Source: Gordionus sp. m RMFG-2023
Taxonomy: Eukaryota; Nematomorpha; Gordioida; Chordodea; Parachordodidae
Assembly: GCF_954871325.1 (NCBI RefSeq)
Contig: NC_088778.1
Coordinates: forward strand, 744,001-808,000
Direction of reading: 5' to 3'
DNA length: 64,000 nucleotides
Part shown: positions 23,345 through 35,433 of the stretch, in pieces
How positions within the stretch are numbered: position 1 is the stretch's first letter
How the letters are laid out: the number at the start of each line of letters is the position of its first letter
Notes under the pieces: generated by a model
What the model saw: the letters and a program-made list of their open reading frames with translations, nothing else
What the model was told of the DNA's origin: nothing
The model's database searches: none
Made by a program: the position numbers and the translations under genes

Positions 23345-24793
23345 ATGATTGGAATTATTAACAAAATGATAACGGGGGGAAATGTAACCGAAATACAATC
23401 CATTATTCTAAAGGATATCATCGGCGCGAATGGGGAACTTAACGCAAGACTAGTAAAATATCTTTGCCTCATCATCTCGTTCGGGATCCCTGGCAACTTC
23501 ATGATGATCTTTTTGGTGATGGCTTCGAAGCTCAATTGTCAAGTTCAAAAAAAGTCAAAGTTTTATTTTGTGACACTAGCACTGGCCAACATATTAATAC
23601 TAGTAGTAGTTTTGATTCCTTGGGTCGTTCACGATTATACGAGTTTTAAAAGACAGTACTCGCTAATTTCTAGTGTATGGTTCGGGAAATTCGAATGGTT
23701 CTTAGAAGACAGCCTCAACTGTTTCATCAATTATCTCTTGGCGTTAATGTCCATAGATCGTCTGTTCGCTATTAGATATCCCTTCGTGTATCCTAATTTG
23801 TTCAAAATTCAAAATGTTAGAAAATATGTGTACGTTATCATTGTCCTTAGCATAATAGTAGCATTGCCATTCTTAAATTATTATCAAGTAAAAGAGGTAC
23901 GTTGGTTTCACCAAGCTGGAATCAATTCTCCTTATTTTAAAATATTGGGTAACAAGGTAATAATTAATGCGACAATTGTCAACCTAACAGATGATGTCGC
24001 CTTAAAAGTACATTCACTCCCTGGTCACCTTCATCTAAGCGTTGATCCAGTATATAGATACGTATTTAACGAGCAAATGAGAACATTCTCTTTGATATTC
24101 GATAAATTTGAAGCCATATTCACGAATTTGATACCTTGCGTCATCATATTAATCAGTAACACGACAACAGCTGTCCTTCTTTATAGACTGTCTAAGAAAA
24201 ATCTCGAGAAATTAAAAATACCTACAATCAATCTCCCCCTGTCGATACATCACGAAAGACCTAATATTTCACTTTCAGAAAATTGGCATTCCGAAATTGT
24301 CTTAAATTCTAAACCATGTGCAAGTTCGAAACCGTACAGGGGTTTAAATCCTATAAATACTAACAGAAGTGAGATCATGCTTATCAAAAGTGATTTAAAT
24401 TCTTGTAACCCTCAAAGCAACGCGATTAGTAAAAATAATGTTGGCAGGACCCGACACTACCTAACACCCAAGCTGACATTAAAGTGTAACAAAGTTCACC
24501 CGGTAGCAAGCACAAGGTCCTCCTTGAAAATGAACATAATAAGAGCGAGGAATAGAGATTTTACGATACTAACGGTATGTTTATGTTTGGCGTCTCTAAT
24601 ATTTTCTTTGCCTTGGCTTATATTCGTATTTCAGAAACCTCCAGCATGGGAAGGTGACCTTTTAGAATATGTTTCCATGCTGCAATTTTTCGTGTACGTC
24701 ATGATGTACAGTCAATACGCGATTTATCCTTATTTGATCATTTTAACTTCGCCCCTTTATCGTAAATACCTTCATCAAATTATCTTATGCTAA
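23345..24793 (+). CDS. Family B rhodopsin-like GPCR, intact, single exon
   Basis: This is a seven-transmembrane receptor acting at the cell surface. The frame opens at 23291, but the ATG at 23345 (MIGIINKMITGG) is the one conserved with the paralogue at 42877, giving 482 residues. Numbered from 23345, TM1 is about 39-61 (IPGNF), TM2 73-95 (LALAN, with Asn at the usual Asp position) and TM3 ends in IDRLFAIRYP (137-146). TM4 is 161-181. A long second extracellular loop has NAT and NLT glycosylation sites, TM5 has NLIPC, and there is an unusually long third intracellular loop of about 120 residues rich in Ser, Lys and Asn. TM6 has FSLPW and TM7 has YPYLIIL in place of NPxxY. It is class A, ligand unknown, with peptide-receptor-like proportions. 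Its 3' flank to about 26740 is duplicated with it. Confidence 0.88.
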   Translation: MIGIINKMITGGNVTEIQSIILKDIIGANGELNARLVKYLCLIISFGIPGNFMMIFLVMASKLNCQVQKKSKFYFVTLALANILILVVVLIPWVVHDYTSFKRQYSLISSVWFGKFEWFLEDSLNCFINYLLALMSIDRLFAIRYPFVYPNLFKIQNVRKYVYVIIVLSIIVALPFLNYYQVKEVRWFHQAGINSPYFKILGNKVIINATIVNLTDDVALKVHSLPGHLHLSVDPVYRYVFNEQMRTFSLIFDKFEAIFTNLIPCVIILISNTTTAVLLYRLSKKNLEKLKIPTINLPLSIHHERPNISLSENWHSEIVLNSKPCASSKPYRGLNPINTNRSEIMLIKSDLNSCNPQSNAISKNNVGRTRHYLTPKLTLKCNKVHPVASTRSSLKMNIIRARNRDFTILTVCLCLASLIFSLPWLIFVFQKPPAWEGDLLEYVSMLQFFVYVMMYSQYAIYPYLIILTSPLYRKYLHQIILC

Positions 24794-24799
24794 ATATGA

Positions 24800-26740
24800 T
24801 TTGTTGGGAATCATCTCTGAGTAATGTGAATATCATAATTTGCAACCTATTATATATACAGAGAAATTGTTGAAGGATACTTTAAAAATACAGATGCATG
24901 GAATGATATCCAGATACAGATGAAGATTCATCATCTAAAAAATAGATCTATTCTCTCAATATTTTTTATTATATAATCATATAAAGTGGACATAATAATG
25001 TCAAAATTTTTAAATCTATTATTAAAACTTAAATTGTGAAGTTAAACAAATATTTATCTTTATTTTACTCATATATAATATATAGTATATAAATCAATAA
25101 TTTTTAAAATATTTTTAGTTCTTATCAATAAAACCGTTCTCAAAAAATTTTTATCATTAAGGCATCCTTGTTTATCTGCAATCAACTTTAGCAATATTAA
25201 AAAGTCTTTAACATGTGTACAGGTAGGTATTGAGTGTTATCCCAAATGAATAATATAATAAAACCTTTAAAATCTAATTAAATATCGCATTCAAAGGTTT
25301 TATACTTATTCAAATCCTCTTAGGGTTATTAAGATTATAATATTAAATCCTTTGCAGTAATATGGAACTTATTAAGTTCTTCTACTAATAGCTATGTTAT
25401 TTCATTTATATTCTTTCTTTCTTTAACTTTTCAGCCTTTGAAATCAGGTTCAATATGCCGCGATACTCTATTAGAGGCAAAAGATACTTTTAAAATATAT
25501 CTAGATACAAATATGATCTAGAAAATGTTAATAACTAACAGGTACATCTTTGATACATTTTATAAATTATAATTTTGTAAAGCGCGCACAATGCCCAAAA
25601 AAATAAAATCAACGAGGCACCACTCTAAACAAGTTTTTTGTCCTACTAAATCTCTTTCAACTGGTGCAATGGATGATGGTAGAGTTACTTCCATACATTA
25701 TGAATAACACCGCGATATCAAGATAATCTTTTAATCTAGTAAAATCACCATGCCAATTTCTGGAGTATTCAATCAAAGTTTGATAAGCGTTAATTTCTCT
25801 TTGGGTATTTTTTTTCTAAAAATAAAGTAGTTGTCGATGCTCTGTTCTATTGTTCCTTCTACATTTATCATCGGTATATTACAAATGTTGATCATCTAAA
25901 CATTTTTATAATCATTATAATTTACCATATTTTGCTGTAGATAAAAACCATATTTATAAATTTAATATAAATAACTAAGTTTGCACTCCCCTCCATTTTT
26001 TTTTTTGTTATCAAAATTAACTGGCAAATCTTAGTAAATTCCGAAATTGATAATCAAATTTTTGTTAAACATAGGCGTGTAGTATAGTTATATAGCCACA
26101 TATGTTACCACAATAATATTGGCGTTTAGAGCTAAGTTGGTTGCGCCAATTCCAAGATTTCGTTTATCATAAGATGGAATAACGTGATACGTGATACGTG
26201 ATATTAAGCGCACTAGCTCTAAACGTCGTACATATATCAAAAGTTATATATACAACAGAGCAACGCTTGGTTCTCTATGAAAAAACCCATCAAACTGGGA
26301 TAAAAAATGGGAAAATAATTAAGAGGACCGTCCACGATTTTTGTGCAAGCCGCAGTTACCTGTGCGCGTAAGTGGCAAAGCCACTCACTTAAACGCCCAT
26401 AGGAAGTAAAAGGGACAGATAAAGCCCATGCCCAATTAAGTAAGTTTTGATTATGGAAGGGTCATATTGGGCAATGTTACAATTTACAATTTAAGTCTTA
26501 GGAGTAACTGGGAAATAGAATATACATAAATTAAATTTTATTATGACTTGTAATTGATATTATACAGTATCCTGAACTAAAATTAAACTGGAAACTGAAA
26601 AAAGAAAAGATAAAAGCTATAAAATTACTTTAAATTATTTGTAAAATACTTTTAATTACATAACTAACCTAAATGCAAAGCTAAAAAAAAACAGGAATAA
26701 CAATTTCATAATAAACGCGTTTAAAAATCAAAAAATGTGA
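24800..26740 (+). repeat. 3' flank duplicated with family B receptors, copy 1
   Basis: Collinear in reverse with 32760-34540 and, more weakly, in direct orientation with 44400-46700. Landmarks include ATCCCAAATGAATAATAT (25230), TTTCAACTGGTGCAATGGAT (25660), CATCTAAACATTT (25895) and CACATATGTTACCAC (26097). No gene is recognisable in it. It also carries worn ATCTAGATAC-type M2 repeats near 24860 and 25480. Confidence 0.7.
26205..26705. mobile_element. Insertion of about 500 bp in the copy 1 flank
   Basis: The inverted partner runs uninterrupted across this point (near 32820-32860: TTATAAGATGGAATAAC joins directly to AACGCGTTT), so 26205-26705 is an insertion here. Near its start are three GATACGT units and AACGCTTGGTTCTCT. 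Near its end is ACTAACCTAAATGCAAAGC. Both landmarks recur at 56456-56610 in a shorter form. The family is unknown. Confidence 0.5.
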
Positions 26741-27615
26741 TCATCTATCAATTATGCTGTTTTTGACCCGTCAAGATATAGACCCGCCCTATAATAAGAT
26801 ATCATATAGTGACACAGCATTGACTTTCCCACATATTTATATGTATCCAGTTATTTATTATTTATTATTATATTTAATTGGAATCAACCATAGTCGACAT
26901 TAGTTTGGAAAAAATTGACTTAGATATTGGGCCAAAACTTTAGGAGCTCTTAAATAAACTACCCATATCTTGGGTCAAGTAGAACACAACTTACGGGTCT
27001 AACGCGATTTGAAAATTATTTAAAAATCGTTCCAAATGATTTAAAATAAGGAGATTTTTTGTATCTCCCATGACGACTTATTTAATAATTAGTATCTATA
27101 TCTCTATTATATAGCTCTCATCATTTAAGCGACATTTTGAAAAGAAGGGAAATAAAAGGCCTTAATATCATAAAATGATTAAAACAATGAATTATTTTTT
27201 TAAAAGAAAGGGGCATGGAGAGTTAGAAGGATAGATGCAAAAACGAAGTTGGCCTCACCATTCTTATTAATTTTTTTTAGATCTGGAAAACATTAAGAAA
27301 AGAGTAAAAATATGAATCTAATATAATTATAATAAAAATTATGATATCTTAGACTAATGCAGTTATTATATTCTATTTTAATTGACTCAGTTGGATTTAC
27401 ATATATAAATTAAAAGGCTAATGCATTAACTTTAAATTAATTGCATTAAGTTTCATGAATACAATTAATATAAAATTGTGTAAATAATTTATTTGATAAT
27501 ATAAAATGTGCATTCCATGAATGTATAAACATATTATTTGTTAAAGTTAAATTATTAATTCTTTTTTGTTGTTCAAAATGAAATTATATTTTATTCTTAT
27601 TGTTAAATGCAAGTA

Positions 27616-27973
27616 ACATTGTTTATTAATGGATTTTGTATTGTAGACTTAAGGCTTAAAACGATATATTATATTTAATATTAAATTGATGTTTTGAAAA
27701 GATATAAATGATTATTATTGTAATAATTGATGTTAACTTGCACTTTTTTTGTTTTTATTTTATATCTTAATTGAAAATAAAGAACTAAATTATTATTATT
27801 CCTAATCTTCACGGATTCCACATTCTAAAATTGTTGATATATTATTAACCTTCAATCTTCCGCAGTTATTTAATACAATCGCCCACATTCATTCTATTTA
27901 TTCTTGTTCATTAATATAATATATCGTTTTACCTTAAGTCTTCTACAATACAAAATCCATTAATAAACAACAG
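27616..27973. repeat. Palindromic element with about 58-bp arms
   Basis: The left arm reads TTGTTTATTAATGGATTTTG and on through TATTGTAGACTTAAGG. The right arm is its near-exact complement, ending AAATCCATTAATAAACAA at 27970. The spacer is about 240 bp and AT-rich with no ORF. It probably is a MITE. Its right end abuts the next hAT element directly. Confidence 0.75.
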
Positions 27974-28815
27974 TGGCGTATCCAGGATTTTCTTATGGAG
28001 GGGGGGGGGGGATTTTTTTGGCCTTCGGCCCAGTCTTATGTTTTAGCTTTTCTAATAAATTATTCATAATTTAATAATAATTATATTTCTATTTTTAACT
28101 TTTATTTACTAATTTGTGCATATCGATATTACAAGCCTATTTTTTATTATTTTAAGTTAGGTATGTTATATTTAATAAAGTTTTTAATGTAAAGTTAAGT
28201 TTAATGTCATTTTATAAAATTTGTTTTAAAAACTAGCCTCAGCTTAAATTCTCATACAATATAAGTAGAATAATTTTTTTTTTATTGCGCACAGTGTATA
28301 AAATATTGGCTAGAAAAATAATTTTAAAAAGCAAGTTTTTATAACTTCTATCAAATACAATATTATCACAAAAAGTTTATTAAACACTATAACTATAATG
28401 TAATATTTAATTTTCGTGTGGATGTTGCCAATTCATCTAGAATTTTGTTCATCGTTGGAACTAAATCTCTATGAATACTTAACATAGCTAATCCATTTAG
28501 CCGAGATTCTGAAGTACTACTTCGTAAAAATGTCTTCAGCCTTCTCAAGTTTAAAAATCTCCTTTCATTCGTGCATGTTGTAATAGGCAAACATGCAAGA
28601 ATATAAAATAACTTCAAAATATCGGTAAATTGAGCCAACATGCTCAGATATTTAAATTTTGTATATGTTCTGTTCTAAAGAAAAATGAAAAATATAAAAT
28701 TATTATATTTATTAATAATTAAAATATTATTAAAAATAAATTCTAACTCATTAACTAATAATTTTGAAATAATAAATTATATACCGTTTGATTTCATTAT
28801 CTTTGTCTTTGACTA
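27971..28815 (-). mobile_element. hAT element with CAGTGGCGTA terminus, right end missing
   Basis: The left terminus CAGTGGCGTATCCAGGATTT followed by a G tract (28001-28012) matches the complete element at 61979-63828 and the common CAGTGGCGTAGCCAGG type. The interior carries a transposase fragment. The expected complementary right end is absent: sequence passes directly into the middle of a family A GPCR near 28820. The insertion, or a later deletion, removed the first third of that receptor. Confidence 0.75.
28393..28641 (-). pseudogene. hAT transposase C-terminal fragment (ZMYM1-like type)
   Basis: 82 codons contain LACLPITTCTNERRFLNLRR, then LKTFLRSST and RLNGLAMLSIHRD. This is the C-terminal dimerisation region of the hAT branch often annotated as zinc finger MYM-type protein 1-like in invertebrates. 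The homologous block in the complete element is at 62418-62651. The zinc finger and catalytic parts are missing. Confidence 0.8.
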
Positions 28816-28818
28816 AAT

Positions 28819-29600
28819 ATGGACTATCGACGAGATTTTAATGTCAATTACATAACAATTGTTCAAGTGATCGATCGGACTAAGGCTATATGCAAGCCAT
28901 TCTTGTACAAAACATACTTTACTTTTAAACTTGTAATGATTATTAATATATCTCTCACCATTTGCAATATTCTAATCACTATGCCATACGTAGTTACCTC
29001 CAAAATACAATCATACTGTCTGGATTACATCAATTTTGATAGCCAATGGAGCTCTGCAGATCAAAACGACTACAATATGACAGATTGCAAGAATAAATTA
29101 TACTACCGCTGGCCGATAAGAAATTGGAGGAAAAATTACAATATGATTGTACTCTTCTCTATGTATTTGTTGCCAGTAATTATTGCCATCATAGGTAACA
29201 ATACCATGATAGTTGTTCTGCATAAGCGAAATAAAAAGATCCGTCCATACTGTAATAATCTTACAAATCTAGTTGAGGAGGTAATACAAAAAACACACAA
29301 AATTGCTAACAGGTCATAATCTTCATTCAGATTTTACAAGCTAATAAATGCACAATGCGTAGCCATAATATGTTTCAACCTACCCTATATATCTTATTTC
29401 TTCTATGTCGGATCTCTAACAGCTTTAAAAAATATATCTCTATAAGCTAGGCGCACGCAAATGATAGTGCAAATCATAAAGTTAAATTATCCATTGTTGG
29501 GTGTCTATGTTCATCTGTTCTTCGATCCGGATATAATCCTGATCTTTAAAAGATTCAACATATGGAGGAAGAAATGTATAGGTATGAACATGCGCTTATA
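28819..29600 (+). pseudogene. Family A GPCR pseudogene, 5' truncated
   Basis: Homology to the receptor at 37998-39098 starts at its residue 116 (FNVNYMTIVQVIDRTKAICK, TM3 and the DRY-type motif) and continues to the C-terminus. TM4, the extracellular loop (CLDY, MTDCKN), TM5 with LLPVI, TM6 with NLPYISYFF and TM7 with FFDPDIILIF are all readable. Two in-frame stop codons break it (TAA at 29317-29319, after NRS, and TAA near 29444 in the loop before TM7). The first third is replaced by a hAT element. Apart from these the sequence is well preserved, so inactivation is recent. Confidence 0.85.
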
Positions 29601-29644
29601 TAATATGGAATCTCCATTACTTTTCTAAATTTAATACATTGAAA

Positions 29645-29775
29645 ATAATTTATTTTTATATTCATAAATGATCAGATGTTAAATTTATTTATTAAATAAA
29701 ATATACTGTAATTTATTATTATATTCATAAATGATCAGATGTTAAATTTATTTATTAAATAAAATATTATACTGT
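29645..29775 (+). repeat. Two tandem units of about 62 bp
   Basis: ATATTCATAAATGATCAGAT and the following bases occur twice in direct succession. They are present only in this copy of the family A unit. Confidence 0.85.
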
Positions 29776-29825
29776 AATTTATTATAACTTTATTATTTAT
29801 TATCTTAGATATTTATATATATATA

Positions 29826-29910
29826 TTAGAGATCTACAAAAGTAGGCTGGACCCTTAGCCGGCCCAAACTGGCTTCGGGTTAGGCTGGGCTTGAGTAATA
29901 TAAATATTAC
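29826..29910 (+). repeat. Worn GC-ended hAT-type MITE end
   Basis: AGAGATCTACAAAAGTAGGC followed by CCGGCCC and GGGTTAGGCTGGGCTTG resembles the left end of the 19109 family. No matching right end is seen. Confidence 0.45.
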
Positions 29911-30014
29911 TCTCGTATTATCAGATTTCCTGATACATTACTGGCATATATTTTTTTGAAGCTGACAGTTGCACAAAAGCCTTCTCATCCATATTAATCT
30001 CAATGACATATAAC

Positions 30015-30290
30015 AATACCTAGACTGATAATGCATTCATAATAATGCATTCGAAAGCGTCGTTGAATGCAAATCAGCTGGACTCGCCATTTTGGTAACA
30101 TGGTATAGTAATTTTATAAAATACTATTAAATTGATAACTTGCTGCTTCCTCATTATCTCGATGATCAAGGCAATTCTTTAATAAAGTTTGCGTCGGGCA
30201 TAGGAATAAATTGGCCTCTCGTTTCAAAATAGATTATAATGATATGGGTAATCAAAATGGCATCCTCAGCTGTTTTCATTGATGCACAAC
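30015..30290 (-). mobile_element. MITE family M1, copy B (one end missing)
   Basis: Inverted copy with AATACCTAGACTGAT at its left edge and GAAAGCGTCGTTGAATGC, CTCGATGATCAAG and GTAATCAAAATGGC inside. About 30 bp of the other terminus is absent. It is orthologous by duplication to copy D at 37397. Confidence 0.85.
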
Positions 30291-30299
30291 TATGTCATT

Positions 30300-31030
30300 G
30301 TCCTATCCCCAACTTCATTAATTAAAATTGAATATTCTTTATTTTTTATGACCTTACCCTTATCCCTAATTAAATTTTATAAATATATAACAAATATATT
30401 CTTAGTTACCTTACAATTCTAATTATAAATGTTTTTTTTAAACCTTTTAAAATATTACTCCACAATTAATGGCTTCAAAATGTATATTTCGAAACCCCCC
30501 CCCCCCTTTATCTGTTATAAACAAAATAAATTATTTATAGGGCTCGTATAACCATGAAAATAATATATATTACACAATTATAATTATAAATGAGCATTAT
30601 ATGGAATACACTAATATTTGTATTGTTATTACTTGTCGTTATGATATATAGTTTGATAAATATTTAAAATACTTATCCTTTGATTTATTAGATGTCGGCT
30701 TTAGGGATATAAAATCCATCGGTTCGGAATTTCTAGATTTTAAAAACATCCAAGATTAACACTGAAATTAGGAAAGTGAGTGTGAAGTGGAGGGGGGGGG
30801 ACGGATCAAAATAATTCTTGAAACGTCAATTAACCAACTGATGATACGTCAGGTTTTTGTTTCTATATTTTTTTTCCTAAAAATTATGATAAATGAAACT
30901 CTGATATATTTATTTTTTTTTTAAAAAAAAAGAGAAATATTTTATTAAAATTTTAATGTAAATAGTTTATAAATGAGACCTAAAAACGTCGTTGTCACCA
31001 ATAGATTTGTATCGGCACCAATGACATATA
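30300..31030. other. Intergenic sequence between MITEs
   Basis: No gene is seen. It contains C and G tracts at 30496-30508 and 30790-30800. Confidence 0.45.
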
Positions 31031-31031
31031 T

Positions 31032-31339
31032 AATACCTAGACTGACGATTCATTCATTAAAAACCGATGCAAATCAGCTGGAGATGCCATCTTGGTTACA
31101 CTAATCATTATTAAAATTTTAAACGAGAGGCCTAATTTATTCCTATATCTGATGCAAACTTTATTAAAGAATTACCTGATCATCGAGATAATAAGGAAGC
31201 AAGTTATCAATTTAATAGTAGTTTTTAACATGAGAATAATTACCATATGTGTTACCAAAATGGCGGGTCCAGCTGATTTGCTTTTTAACGACGCTTAAAA
31301 ATGCATTTTAATGAATGAATAATGGTCAGTCTAGGAATT
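31032..31339 (+). mobile_element. MITE family M1, copy C
   Basis: 308 bp with ends AATACCTAGACTGAC and GTCAGTCTAGGAATT. The terminal repeat may extend outward (GACATATATAAT on the left, ATTATATATGTC on the right). A 68-codon open frame inside (31092-31298) is a chance frame of the repeat. Confidence 0.88.
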
Positions 31340-31344
31340 ATATA

Positions 31345-32755
31345 TGTCGTTGATCGATATTAAATTTATGAACCGTTCTAGATATTTATTACGTGCCACC
31401 GGCGCGTCTCTGAATCATCGAAAGATATTCTTTGATGGAAAGGTGTCTTCAAACTCCTCTATATAAATAAACTTTGATCTCAAGGATATATTGAATTAGT
31501 AGTCGGATCAATTAAAAAATCAATATAATTTATTTTATTAGTCTATGAATAATTTCCTCTTTTTTTTTTTATCATTTTGAGTGGCACCATGGGGTAAGGG
31601 GGGTGGGGGAGTATAAAAAATTTTGCTAAAATCTTAAATTTTTAAAACCTACCAAATATAATGAGTCATAATCGAATAGCTAATATATATTTTTTTTTTA
31701 TTATTAAGGATAAATTATCGTTGTAACTACTATTTAGATACACGAAAATGTTGTATTTGTATTTAAACCATAGATACAACTGTTGAATTTGAAGTCGCAA
31801 GATCATTTAAAGTACGTGGACTTGGTGTTGTTAAACGTAACATATTTTATCCGGAATATTAAACGAGCCTGAAGATTTTGTCTGTAGAAGGAAACAAAGA
31901 TTAGGACATCTGTTAGCAAAATCTCGCGGCTTAGGCAATATTTTTCGGGCATAAGTATTGAGTCAGCTGTTTTTGAAAATCTAACAATACTAATCGGGAC
32001 TAGATGGGAAGAGGATAGTCATAAAATTTGGCCTGCTAGCTCAGGGTTAGGATTAAGTGGGGTAGCTTTGACCAATGTGGACTAATGAGGCAGAGTACCT
32101 AAATTAAACCTAAACACAGCATTTAGACACCAACCTAATTTTGATCCATCCTTTATTTTAGTAAGGTAGGCCAAAAATACAGTCTATACTATACAACGGT
32201 AAACATGGTTCAGTATAATTTTACGTGTGCATACTTAAAGCAAAAGATTATAAAATAATATTTATCGTTAAAAATAATGAATTTAACAGAAAATACTTAT
32301 TATTCAAAAAAAAAACCAAAGTTGACTTAAAATTAGGGAAAGTGTAAGAAACCTGCTTATCCACAAACAATCCCGGTATTTTATAGGTTTTGTTATCAAT
32401 TGTATGTGCTAATTTTTTTAACCAATGAGAACATCGAAAACCTAGCCAGATGTTATGTGCTAATTTTTTTAACCAATGAGAACATCGAAAACCTAGCCAG
32501 ATGTTATCTGTTATTTTTTATAAACTTCTTGGGAAGATTTTTTTTTTAAAGTATCTAATCTCAATCTACACTTTTTTCGTGAACGTCATATTGTAACGTC
32601 AATAATAAACTTATCCATATTTTATTATTTTGATATCCCCCTTCTTTATTGAAAATATATTTTGAAATTTATTTTATGCGGCACATATTCCTACAAGCCA
32701 TTAGTTTTTTTTTCCTTAATTTTTTTTTTTATATTTAACAAACAGAATTTGGAAA
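31345..32755. other. Intergenic sequence, no gene seen
   Basis: 31800-32110 has more balanced composition but no sustained frame or splice-like structure. A 51-bp unit (TATGTGCTAATTTTTTTAAC and following) is tandemly duplicated at 32403-32505. Confidence 0.4.
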
Positions 32756-33371
32756 TGTTTGATTGACTCACAAGTGAAAACATGCATAAATACAGTAATT
32801 GACATGTCACACGATTTTAAACGCGTTTTCTTATTATGAATGTGTTATTCCATCTTATAAGCAATGATATGTTAGAATTGTAGCAACCAACTTAACTAAA
32901 CACAAATATTAAAGTGGCAAGACATATGTGGCCTTTTAAAATACATGCCTCTGTTCAACAAAAATTGTAAGTGGTTACTTGATTATCACTTTCGAAATTA
33001 AGCAAGATTTGCCACTTAATTTTGATAACAAAAAAAAAGAAGGTAGGGCTACTAAAATTTATATTAAATTTATAAATGTCATATGTCTTCGGAGTTTATT
33101 TCTTAGATCAGTTTTATTTTAAGGATGACCAAGATATGGCTAAATGTAATTATTATAAAAATGTTTAGATGATCGATCTTAGTTACACCGATGATAAATG
33201 TAAAAGAAACATTAAGACAGAGTATCAGCAACTTTGAAACACTCAAAGATTTAATATCATATTTTTTACAAAAAAAAAACCCTAGAGAAGAATTTGGGAT
33301 AAAAATTTTTTAACGCCCATCAAAATTTGACTGAGTATTCCAAAAAATTGGTATGGTGATTAAACTAGATT

Positions 33372-33512
33372 TAATTGGGCCCTGACAGTAGGGTAAATTA
33401 CTGCCAAACAGTGGGTGCAAATACACTGCACCTGGATACGCCCTCTTTTGGGTGGTGAAAGCCACTTAATTGTGTGTTTCCCCAGTGAAGGACAAGACAG
33501 GACTAGACTAGA
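33372..33512 (-). repeat. GC-richer insertion of about 140 bp in the B-unit flank
   Basis: The flank sequence ACTAGATTTAATT occurs on both sides (about 33364 and 33505), enclosing sequence absent from the partner near 25735. The minus strand reads SCPSLGKHTIKWLSPPKRG. I suspect a fragment of a dispersed retroelement, but I cannot identify it. Confidence 0.4.
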
Positions 33513-35433
33513 TTTAATTATCCATAAATTGAGAAAGTACTCTATCACTACCATCCATTGCACCAGTTGAAAGACTTTTAGTAGGACTAAAAACTTATTT
33601 AGACTGAGATGCCTCGTTAATGTAAACGATATAATAAACTTTTATTAATAAATACTTATAATAGACAAAATAAAAATTTAGTTCGATTCTTGGAGTTTAA
33701 CAATGGATTTTACTTTTTTGGCATTGTGCTAACTTTACAATATAATTATTTTCAATCATGTTTCTAAGATGTACTTGTTACTAAGAAACATTTTTAGAAC
33801 ATGTATCTCTATCTAGATATTGAAAAGTATTTTTTCACTCTATTATAGTATCGGCTATATTGGACTTAAAGTTAAAGAAAGAAAAAAAAATGAAATAACA
33901 CAGCGATTAGTCAAAAATTTGATAAGTTTCCATATTTCCCTAAAGATAAAATAGCCCAAATTGCGAAAAATTTAATATCATCATCTTAATAACCTTAAAA
34001 AGATTTGAATAAGAATAAAATCTTTGAATATATGCTTGTGATTCTAATAGATTTAAAGATTTTCTTATATTATTCATTTTGGGATAACAGTCACTACCTT
34101 ACCGTGCACATGTTTAAGACTTTTTAATATTGCTAAAGTAGCTGACGGATAAACAGGGAAGCCTCAATGATAAATGCTTTGAGAATGGTTTTATTAATAA
34201 AATCTTAAATTTTTTTTATAGATTATACATTTTATATAAATAACATAAAGTATCAAACGTAAATAAAAAATATTTATACTTAACAATTTAAGTTTTAATA
34301 ATAGATTCTAAATTATGGCATTATGTCCACTTTATATGATTACAATAAAAAAAATTGAGATTGCATATATATCTAGAGTTACATGTTTTGATGATGTATC
34401 TTTATCCGTTACTAGATATTATTTTAGGCCATGTATCTGTATTTAAATTCATATAAAAGTATCCTTTAAAGATTTACTCTATATAATAATAGGAGCAAAT
34501 TATGCTATTCACTTAATTTGGAGCTAATACAAATAAAAACATACTTGGCATGAGATGATTTGATGAAGGTATTTACGATAAAGGGGCGAAGTTAAATGAT
34601 CAAGTAAGGATAAACCGAGTATTGAATGTACATCATGACGTACACAAAAAATTGTAGCATAGGAGCATATTCCAATAAGTCATCTGTCCCGGCTGGAGGT
34701 TTCTGAAATACGAAAAGCCAAGGCAAAGAAAATATTAGAGATGCCAAACATAAACATACAGTTAGTATTGTAAAATCTCTATCCTCGCTCTTATTATGTT
34801 CATTTTCAAGGAGGACCTTGTGCTTGCTACCGGGTGAACTTTGTTACACCTTAGGTCAGCTTTCGTGTTAGGTAGTGTCGGGTCTTGCCAGCATTATTTT
34901 TACTAATCTCGTTGCTTTGAGAGAAATAGAAATTGAATCACTTTTGATAGGCATGATCACACTTCTGTTAGTATTTTTAGGATCCTGCACGGTTTTGAAC
35001 TCGCACATGGTTTAGAATTTAAGACAATTTCGGAATGCCAATTTTCTGAAAGTAAAATATTAGGTCTTTCGTGATGTATCCACCGGGCGAAGATTGATTG
35101 TGGGTATTTTTAATTTCTCGAGATTTTTCTTAGACAGTCTATAAAGAAGGACAGCTGTTGTCGTGTTACTAATTAATATGATGACGAAAGGTATCAAATT
35201 CGTGAATATGGCTTTAAATTTATCGAATATCAAAGAAAATGCTCTCATTTGCTCGTTAAATACATACCTATTATACTGGGTTAACGCTTAAATGATGGTG
35301 ACCAGGGGGCGAATGTATATATAAGGCGACATCATCTGTCAAGTTGACAATTGTCGCATTAATTATTACCTTGTAACCCAATATTTTAAAAGAGGGAGAA
35401 TTGATTCCAGCTTGGTGAAAACAACGTATCTCC

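Larger units (their letters stand above)
27040..30300 (+). repeat. Family A receptor unit, inverted partner of 37380-39840
   Basis: 5' flank block 27055-27480 matches the reverse complement of 39340-39840 (landmarks AAATAAAAGGCCTTAAT and TTAGACTAATGCAGTT). The GPCR part 28834-29600 matches 37990-38770. The 3' flank 29600-30300 matches 37380-37990, including an M1 MITE at the equivalent place in both. The unit was therefore copied with the MITE already present. 27480-28830 is insertion-derived in this copy. Confidence 0.8.

Noticed and set aside
23332-23649. Extra open frames overlapping the family B receptor (also at 42864-43205, 43986-44252, 36264-36488 and 36393-36620)
   Set aside because: They are shadows in other frames or on the other strand of receptor sequence, which has clear class A GPCR features in its own frame.
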